DNA from: JAWWOL01 sp033851545
GTDB taxonomy: Bacteria; Actinomycetota; Actinomycetes; JAWWOL01
NCBI GenBank assembly: GCA_033851545.1
Contig: JAWWOO010000026.1
Span: forward strand, 1 to 64,000
Direction: 5' to 3'
DNA length: 64,000 nucleotides
Shown: piece after piece, positions 58,798 to 64,000 of the stretch
Numbering within the stretch: the stretch's first letter is position 1
Layout of the letters: every line of letters starts with the position of its first letter
Notes under the pieces: generated by a model
Database searches by the model: none
What the model was told of the DNA's origin: nothing
The model's input: only the letters and a program-made list of their open reading frames with translations
Made by a program: the position numbers and the translations under genes

Positions 58798-58825
58798 CCC
58801 ACCACCGGCCCCGGCGACAGCAGCG

Positions 58826-59371
58826 CTATCGGCGCTCGATGGCCGGCGGGAAGGCCAGCCGGTGCAGCACCGCCGTGAGCGACAGGCCGTCGCGCATCTG
58901 ACCCGAAGCCGCGATCTCCCGGAGGTCGTCCAGGCCGACCCACTCCACCCGCTCCGACTCGAACGCGTCCACCGGCTCGCCAACGTAGCGGGCGCCGGCG
59001 GCATGGAAGATGTGGAAGACCTGGTCCATCAGCCCGTTCGACGGGTGGAACCGGAAGGCGAAGGTCAGCGGTCCGGCCCGCCAGCCGGTTTCCTCGAGCA
59101 CTTCGCGAGCCGCCGCCTGTTCGGGCAGCTCACCCGCGTCGACTCGGCCGGCCGGGATCTCCCAGCCCCACGTGTCGGTGATGAATCGGTGCCGCCACAG
59201 CAGCAGCACGCCGCGATCCGGGTCCTCGACGACGGTCCCGGTGGCGTGACCCGGGACCCGTACGACGTGGTGCTCGAACCGCTTCCCGCCGGGCGGCTCG
59301 ACCTCGACGAGGGACACCCCGACCCAGTCGCTCTGGTAGACCGGGCGTTCGCCGTACACCGTCCATCGCAT
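58826..59371 (-). CDS. NUDIX hydrolase (ADP-ribose pyrophosphatase type)
   Basis: A 181-residue NUDIX protein. The Nudix box is intact as GRVDAGELPEQAAAREVLEETGW. The preceding ITDTWGWEIPAGR and following HPSNGLMDQVFHIFHA resemble ADP-ribose pyrophosphatase-type enzymes. ATG at 59371 lies 7 nt after a TACCGT box, suggesting leaderless transcription. It converges with rsgA. Confidence 0.87.
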   Translation of the reverse strand: MRWTVYGERPVYQSDWVGVSLVEVEPPGGKRFEHHVVRVPGHATGTVVEDPDRGVLLLWRHRFITDTWGWEIPAGRVDAGELPEQAAAREVLEETGWRAGPLTFAFRFHPSNGLMDQVFHIFHAAGARYVGEPVDAFESERVEWVGLDDLREIAASGQMRDGLSLTAVLHRLAFPPAIERR

Positions 59372-59378
59372 GGCGGCC

Positions 59379-59384
59379 ACGGTA
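59379..59384 (-). promoter_or_regulatory. Putative -10 box, leaderless NUDIX gene
   Basis: TACCGT on the minus strand lies 7 nt before the ATG at 59371. Confidence 0.4.
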
Positions 59385-59473
59385 ACGGGTGTGACGTCAG
59401 TGGTAACAGATGGGAAACGTTGAGCGCGGTCGCTATGCTGTGCCCCGACAACTGGTGAGGGAAAGGCCTCGCG

Positions 59474-59794
59474 TTGAAGCAGCTCGCAGCCCACCCGGTC
59501 AGCACCGGGAGCCTGGGCAACACGTCCACCCGGACCCACGCGTTCTCCCGCTCCTGCCGCCACTGCGGCAGCTCGATGCCGGTACGCACCGCCGGCGACC
59601 AGCTCCTGGCGGACTACCTGGACTACATGCGCCGCAATGCCGGCGACCAGGCCGGCGACCGTGGGGGCGACGAGCGGACGCCGCACGTCAGCGCCCACCA
59701 GGAGTACTGCACCCGGCGCAACCTGCCCGAGGTCGCGGCGGACCGGCTGTGGCAGCGCTGGTTGCGGCACTACCTCGCCTTCGGTCGCGGCTGA
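59474..59794 (+). CDS. Hypothetical protein with CxxC motif
   Basis: A 106-residue protein read from TTG at 59474, preceded by GAGGGAAAGG. It has SRSCRHCGSSMPVR (CxxC) in the first third and AHQEYCTRR later, so three Cys and two His could bind metal. The C-terminus, AADRLWQRWLRHYLAFGRG, looks helical. No family is recognised. It stands between the divergent NUDIX gene and hisN. Confidence 0.65.
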   Translation: MKQLAAHPVSTGSLGNTSTRTHAFSRSCRHCGSSMPVRTAGDQLLADYLDYMRRNAGDQAGDRGGDERTPHVSAHQEYCTRRNLPEVAADRLWQRWLRHYLAFGRG

Positions 59795-59828
59795 GCCCAC
59801 AGGTCCCCTGACCACCCCCCGCCGTGGC

Positions 59829-59834
59829 TAGGCT
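59829..59834 (+). promoter_or_regulatory. Putative -10 box, leaderless hisN
   Basis: TAGGCT lies 8 nt before the hisN ATG, with no ribosome site between. Confidence 0.45.
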
Positions 59835-59842
59835 GATCAACC

Positions 59843-60634
59843 ATGACCGCTCCCGCCGCCGGTGCGTCCCCGTACGCTGCCGACCTGGCGCTCGCCCATG
59901 AGCTGGCCGACGTCGCGGACGCGATCTCCCTGGCCCGGTTCCGGTCGCTTGACCTGGTCGTCGAGACCAAGCCCGACCTGACCCCGGTCAGCGACGCCGA
60001 CCGGGCGGTGGAGACGGCGCTGCGCGAGGTGCTGGCCCGCACCCGCCCCGAGGACGCCCTGATCGGCGAGGAGTACGGCGGCACCGGTGCCGGTGACCGG
60101 CGCTGGATCGTCGACCCGATCGACGGCACCAAGAACTTCGTCCGCGCGATGCCGGTATGGGCGACGCTGATCGCGCTGTCCGAGCGCGACGGAGTCGTCG
60201 TCGGCGTGGTCTCCGCTCCGGCGCTCGGCCGGCGCTGGTGGGCTGCCCGCGGGTCCGGGGCGTGGACGTCCGACCTCGACGGCAGCGTGCGCGGGTGCCG
60301 GGTCTCACAGGTCGCCAACCTCGCCGACGCCTACCTGTCCTACTCCAGCCTGGGCGGCTGGTCCGGCGCTGGCTTCACCGAGCTCATCGGAAGGGTGTGG
60401 CGGTCCCGGGCGGTCGGCGACTTCTGGTCGCACGTGCTGGTCGCCGAGGGGGCGGTCGACGTCTCGTGCGAGCCCGAGGTGTCCTTGTGGGACATCGCGC
60501 CGCTGCAGGTCATCGTCGAGGAGGCGGGCGGCCGGTTCAGCGATCTGAGCGGCGAACCGCGACCGGATCGCGGCAGCATCCTGTGCACCAACGGGCTGTT
60601 GCACGACGCGACCCTCGAGATGTTGCGCGGGTGA
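59843..60634 (+). CDS. hisN: Histidinol-phosphatase HisN
   Basis: A 263-residue inositol-monophosphatase-fold enzyme; in actinobacteria this clade dephosphorylates histidinol phosphate. The metal site is formed by GEEYGGTG, DPIDGTKNFVRAMPVW and SLWDIAPLQVIVEEAGG. KPDLTPVSDADRAVE is the family N-terminus. It sits near rsgA and sigR as in Streptomyces, and overlaps the ribonuclease gene by GTGA. Confidence 0.92.
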   Translation: MTAPAAGASPYAADLALAHELADVADAISLARFRSLDLVVETKPDLTPVSDADRAVETALREVLARTRPEDALIGEEYGGTGAGDRRWIVDPIDGTKNFVRAMPVWATLIALSERDGVVVGVVSAPALGRRWWAARGSGAWTSDLDGSVRGCRVSQVANLADAYLSYSSLGGWSGAGFTELIGRVWRSRAVGDFWSHVLVAEGAVDVSCEPEVSLWDIAPLQVIVEEAGGRFSDLSGEPRPDRGSILCTNGLLHDATLEMLRG

Positions 60635-62079
60635 GGGTTTCCTCCCGCCGGCTGCGGGTCGCCCCTCCCGCCGCCGCAATCCTGGCCGAGCAGTTCGCCG
60701 CCGTACGCCAGGAGCTGTCCGTCCCGGGCGAGTTCGCCGCGGCCACCCGGGCCGAGGCGGCCGCTGCCACTCCCGACCCGTCCATCACGTACGAGGACGC
60801 GACGCACCTGCCGTTCCTCACGATCGACCCGGCCGGCAGCGTCGACCTGGACCAGGCGATGCACCTCGCCCGTACGGCGGACGGCTACCGGTTCGACTAC
60901 GCCATCGCGGACGTCGGCGCGTTCGTCCGCCCCGGCCGCGCCCTCGACACCGAGGCCCACGCCCGGGGCCAGACGCTCTACTCCCCCGACGACCGGACGC
61001 CTCTGTATCCTGCCGAGCTGTCCGAGGGGGCGGCGAGCCTGCTGCCTGGGCGGCTCCGCCCAGCGGTGCTCTGGTCGTTCGAGCTGGACCGGCGCGGCGA
61101 GCCGGTGACGACGGTCGTCCGGAGGGCCCGCGTGCGCAGCCGGCAGCGCCTGGACTACGTCGGCGTCCAGGCGATGCTGGATACCAGCACCGACCTACCG
61201 GAGCAGGTCGCCCTGCTGCGCGAGATCGGCCGGTTGCGCCAGGACCGGGAACGAGAACGTGGCGGCGTCAGTCTCGATGTCCCCGAGCAGGAGGTCACGC
61301 CGGACCCGTCCGGCCGCTGGCGGCTCGAGTTCCGGGCGACGCTGCCCTGCGAGGACTGGAACGCCCAGCTCTCCTTGCTCACCGGGATGGCCGCGGCCAG
61401 GCTCATGCTCGACGGCGGTGTCGGCCTGCTCCGGACCCTGCCGACGCCCTGGCCGTCCTCGGTGGCCTCGTTGCGCCGGTCCGCTCTGGCGCTGGACGTC
61501 GACTGGCCCGAGGAGGAGGGCTACCCCGACTTCGTCCGCAGCCTCGACGGCACCAAGCCTGCGCATGCCGCGATCCTCGTGCTGGCAACGGTTCTGCTGC
61601 GCGGGGCCGGCTACGTGGCCTTTGACGGGACGGCTCCGGAGCAGCCGCTGCACAGCGCCGTGGCGGCGCCTTACGCGCATGCCACCGCGCCCCTGCGACG
61701 GCTGGCCGACCGTTACGTCAGTGAGGCCTGCCTCGCCCTGTCCGCAGGCGTGCCCGTGCCAGAGTGGGCCCGGTCCCAGCTGCCGGCCCTGCCTCCGGTG
61801 ATGGCGATGTCGGACCGGCGCAGCCACGACCTCGAGCGGGCGATGATCGACCTGGCCGAGGCAGTCAGCCTGTCCGGCCGGGTCGGCGAGACCTTCCGGG
61901 CCGTCGTCGTCGAGGTCCGCGAGGCCAACGACGACCGGCCGGCGCGGGCCACCGTCCAGCTGCGTGAGCCGGCGGTGCGGGCACGCTGCACGGGCGACCT
62001 GCCGCTCGGCCAGGAGGTCGACGTCCGTCTCGTGGTCGCCGATCCGGTGACCCGTACGGTGGAGTTCACCCGTGCCTGA
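60631..62079 (+). CDS. RNB-domain ribonuclease (RNase II/R-like)
   Basis: A 482-residue RNB protein from GTG at 60631. The catalytic loop is LTIDPAGSVDLDQAMHL: three of the four usual Asp remain and the fourth is Gln. YAIADVGAFVRPG, TPLYPAELSEGAASLLPG, and PYAHATAPLRRLADRYV complete the RNB core. It lacks the N-terminal cold-shock domains of RNase II and has only a short S1-like C-terminus. It probably degrades RNA 3' to 5', though metal binding may differ. Confidence 0.85.
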   Translation: MRVSSRRLRVAPPAAAILAEQFAAVRQELSVPGEFAAATRAEAAAATPDPSITYEDATHLPFLTIDPAGSVDLDQAMHLARTADGYRFDYAIADVGAFVRPGRALDTEAHARGQTLYSPDDRTPLYPAELSEGAASLLPGRLRPAVLWSFELDRRGEPVTTVVRRARVRSRQRLDYVGVQAMLDTSTDLPEQVALLREIGRLRQDRERERGGVSLDVPEQEVTPDPSGRWRLEFRATLPCEDWNAQLSLLTGMAAARLMLDGGVGLLRTLPTPWPSSVASLRRSALALDVDWPEEEGYPDFVRSLDGTKPAHAAILVLATVLLRGAGYVAFDGTAPEQPLHSAVAAPYAHATAPLRRLADRYVSEACLALSAGVPVPEWARSQLPALPPVMAMSDRRSHDLERAMIDLAEAVSLSGRVGETFRAVVVEVREANDDRPARATVQLREPAVRARCTGDLPLGQEVDVRLVVADPVTRTVEFTRA

Positions 62080-62689
62080 CCCCCGGACCCAGGACAGCCG
62101 CATCTGCCTGGTCGGCGACTCCTTCGTGCACGGCGTCGGCGACCCCACGGGGCTCGGCTGGGCCGGTCGGGTCGCCGAACGCCGCAGGCACGAGGGCTGG
62201 ACCCTCACCTCGTACCAGCTCGGCGTGCGCAGGGACACGGGCGCCGACATCGCGCGGCGGCTGCCCGAGGTGACGGCCCGGCTGAAGGACGCAGACCGGT
62301 ACGGGCTGGTGGTGAGCTTCGGGGTCAACGACACCTCGATCGTCGACGGCGTCGAGCGGTGCACGCCCGAGGCGTCGGTCCTCGCGCTGGACACCCTGCT
62401 GCAGGCGGCCGAGATCGGCGGCTGGGCGGCGCTGGTCGTCGGACCGCCACCGATGCTCGACGAGGACTGGAATCTCCGGCTGCGCAGGCTTTCCGGCCGG
62501 CTCGCCGACGAGTGCGACCTGCGCGCCGTGCGGTTCGCCGACTCGATCGACCTGCTGCACCGCGACCCGACCTGGGAGGCTGCCCTGCGGGCCGGCGACG
62601 GGGTGCACCCCGTGGCCGGCGGCTACGCGCGATGGGCCGGGCTGCTCGACCCGGCCTTCACGGCATGGCTCAGCGCCCACTGGCCGTAG
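62072..62689 (+). CDS. SGNH/GDSL hydrolase
   Basis: A 205-residue esterase-fold protein. The four blocks are CLVGDSFVHGVGD (Ser), RRDTGADIARRL (Gly), VSFGVNDTSIVDG (Asn) and AGDGVHPVAGGYARWA (Asp-His). It has no signal peptide, so it acts in the cytosol. GTG at 62072 overlaps the ribonuclease gene by 8 bp. The ester substrate is unknown. Confidence 0.85.
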   Translation: MPDPRTQDSRICLVGDSFVHGVGDPTGLGWAGRVAERRRHEGWTLTSYQLGVRRDTGADIARRLPEVTARLKDADRYGLVVSFGVNDTSIVDGVERCTPEASVLALDTLLQAAEIGGWAALVVGPPPMLDEDWNLRLRRLSGRLADECDLRAVRFADSIDLLHRDPTWEAALRAGDGVHPVAGGYARWAGLLDPAFTAWLSAHWP

Positions 62690-62690
62690 G

Positions 62691-63491
62691 TCACCGGCGG
62701 ATGAGGCGGGCGAACTTCGGCGAGTGCGCCTCGACCATGCGCTCGAGACCGGGGGCGCCGAGAAGTGCCGCCGCGTCGAAGAACCCGTACCCTCCGGCGG
62801 CGCCCGATGGCGGGTTGCCGATGGCCACGATGCCGAGGATGGGGTCCCGCAGCTTCCAGGTCCAGGTGCCGAGCGAGGTGCCCATCAGCTCGAGGTAGGT
62901 CACGATGACGAACGCCCCGACATAGACCGTGGCGTTGCGGTTGTGCCTGCCCCACCAGAGAAACAGCGCCAAGCAGCAGAACCAGAACGCGCCGAGGCTG
63001 TCGAACCGCGTGGCCACGAACGCACCCCAGACCGCGTAGCAACCGCCGGCGGCCAGCGTCGCGACCACCAGCGGCGTACGGTGCCGCTGCGCCCAGGCGG
63101 TGCGCCCGAAAGTCAGCGCCCCCAGGTAGACCAGGCCATGCCCGGGCGGGACGAACCACGGCACGTTGTGCAGCCGGTAGACGTAGACGCCGAGCAGTCC
63201 GGCGAAGGTGTACTCCACCAGCGAGGCGAAGGCCACGACGATCGCGACCTGCGCCTTGGTCCGGCGCGACTCGCCGCGCAGCATCCCGAGCAGCAGCAAC
63301 CACGTGCCCACCCCCAGCAGGCGCTGGACGTCTATGCCCCGGCCGCGGTCGAGCAAGAGGATCACCGGTATCCAGGCCAGCAGCACCACGAACCGACGCA
63401 GGTCTCTGGCCGAGGAAGGCTCGGAGGGTACGGGGCCTACGCGGTCGGTGGAACCGGCGAGCGGGCCCGCCCACTGGTCGGTCGTGGTCAC
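62691..63491 (-). CDS. Hypothetical integral membrane protein
   Basis: A 266-residue protein with seven or eight hydrophobic segments, starting VTTTDQWAGPLAGS at GTG 63491 in a GTGA overlap with the oxidoreductase gene. Notable conserved-looking parts are LHNVPWFVPPGHGLVYLGAL, LELMGTSLGTWTWK and GNPPSGAAGGYGFFD. The polar motifs inside helices hint at an enzyme or transporter, but no family is recognised. Confidence 0.7.
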   Translation of the reverse strand: MTTTDQWAGPLAGSTDRVGPVPSEPSSARDLRRFVVLLAWIPVILLLDRGRGIDVQRLLGVGTWLLLLGMLRGESRRTKAQVAIVVAFASLVEYTFAGLLGVYVYRLHNVPWFVPPGHGLVYLGALTFGRTAWAQRHRTPLVVATLAAGGCYAVWGAFVATRFDSLGAFWFCCLALFLWWGRHNRNATVYVGAFVIVTYLELMGTSLGTWTWKLRDPILGIVAIGNPPSGAAGGYGFFDAAALLGAPGLERMVEAHSPKFARLIRR

Positions 63492-64000
63492 CCGGTCTCG
63501 ACCCACCGGCGTTCGGCGGCAGAGGAACGCAGCGCCTCGCGGATCCGCTCGACGACGAACAGGTCACGCAGCGTCGAGGGCCACGGCCAGCCGTCGTACG
63601 GGGAGGCGACTGCCTCGCTGCGGGTGACGGCTTCGGCGAGCCGGGTGGCGGTGCTGCGCAGGCCGTCGGTCGGCAGCATCGTCGCGTCGTCGGGTGGCGC
63701 CAACGTGCCGAGGGGGCCGTGCACGGTGCCGTCGCCGGGTCCCGCCTCGACCTCGACCCTGCCCTGCGGGCAGGACAGCCGCATCAGCGGGACGCCGGCC
63801 CCGTCGTGGGCCACCAGCACGGTCGCCCCGGACGCCGTCAGCAGGGCCCACCGCACGGTCGCGCCGCCGGGGAGCTCGCGGGCCGGCAGCTGGTCGGGGG
63901 TCGCGCACACGGCCACCACGTCGCCGCACCATCGGGTGACCACGTCGAGCAGCTCGGCTGTCGGGACGGCGCCGGTCGGCCAGCCGCGTACGGTCAGCTG
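63488..64000 (-). CDS. Gfo/Idh/MocA-type oxidoreductase, C-terminal part
   Basis: The frame runs off the right edge, so only the last 170 codons are seen. The C-terminal LRDLFVVERIREALRSSAAER resembles the end of Gfo/Idh/MocA dehydrogenases, as does the beta-rich substrate domain before it (VRWALLTASGATVLVAHD). The NAD-binding N-terminus lies outside the window. It is coupled to the downstream membrane protein gene. Confidence 0.55.
   Translation of the reverse strand, partial: QLTVRGWPTGAVPTAELLDVVTRWCGDVVAVCATPDQLPARELPGGATVRWALLTASGATVLVAHDGAGVPLMRLSCPQGRVEVEAGPGDGTVHGPLGTLAPPDDATMLPTDGLRSTATRLAEAVTRSEAVASPYDGWPWPSTLRDLFVVERIREALRSSAAERRWVETG

Noticed and set aside
1..64000. tRNA, rRNA, IS elements, integrase or prophage genes
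   Set aside because: No cloverleaf, rRNA segment, transposase, integrase or phage structural gene was seen; the HNH fragment alone does not show mobility.

Overview
The window is high-GC (about 70% by eye) chromosomal DNA from a Gram-positive actinobacterium. The lineage markers are a mycothiol-type RsrA/SigR redox switch, a 24-codon bL37 ribosomal protein gene, a BsaP gene behind bioB, a 13E12/DUF222-type HNH nuclease, an LPXTG-anchored protein, pervasive GTG/TTG starts and 4-base ATGA/GTGA gene overlaps. A nocardioform or Propionibacteriales-like actinomycete fits, but the genus cannot be fixed from this sequence. No tRNA, rRNA, CRISPR array, insertion sequence or prophage was found. All motif and palindrome calls were made by eye.

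Nitrogen and purine block (about 0.4-34.4 kb). On the minus strand lies a complete urease set, ureABCFGD. After an HD-GYP protein, a secreted Asp-box protein and an ATPase-less sugar importer with dre-like operators, the purine catabolism region begins. It holds malate synthase, a DUF6986/HpcH-HpaI-type aldolase and a seven-gene minus-strand operon: xanthine dehydrogenase FAD, 2Fe-2S and Mo subunits, allantoinase, a fused allantoicase/OHCU decarboxylase, HIU hydrolase and uricase. Facing away from this operon are a Rieske oxygenase, an XdhC factor, a MobA-like transferase and an NMT1-type ABC importer. Then come a probable 8-oxoguanine deaminase, an NCS1 permease with a Cys-rich tail, FmdB and formamidase. 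Together they can turn purines, oxidised guanine, urea and formamide into ammonia, with glyoxylate drained by malate synthase. No recognisable ureidoglycolate lyase is present.

Middle block (34.4-47.9 kb). A TetR regulator faces an alpha/beta hydrolase. bioD-bioB-bsaP follow, then a peptidoglycan-binding protein and an MmcQ/YjbR protein. Next are a cupredoxin-like secreted protein with a multicopper oxidase, a lone PilT ATPase, a secreted GH3 glycosidase, and a biotin carboxylase with a separate biotinyl carrier.

Right block (47.3-64 kb). A DUF5317 membrane protein overlaps, antisense, a coupled pair of membrane HD-GYP proteins, one of which lacks the GYP signature. Two unknown proteins, bL37 and the rsrA-sigR stress switch follow. 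After these come a hydrolase, a methyltransferase, an exopolysaccharide priming transferase and an LPXTG protein preceded by MtrA-like repeats. The end carries rsgA, a NUDIX hydrolase, hisN, an RNB ribonuclease, an SGNH hydrolase, a membrane protein and the end of a Gfo/Idh/MocA-type oxidoreductase. Several genes here look leaderless, with a TAnnnT box 6-8 nt before the start codon.
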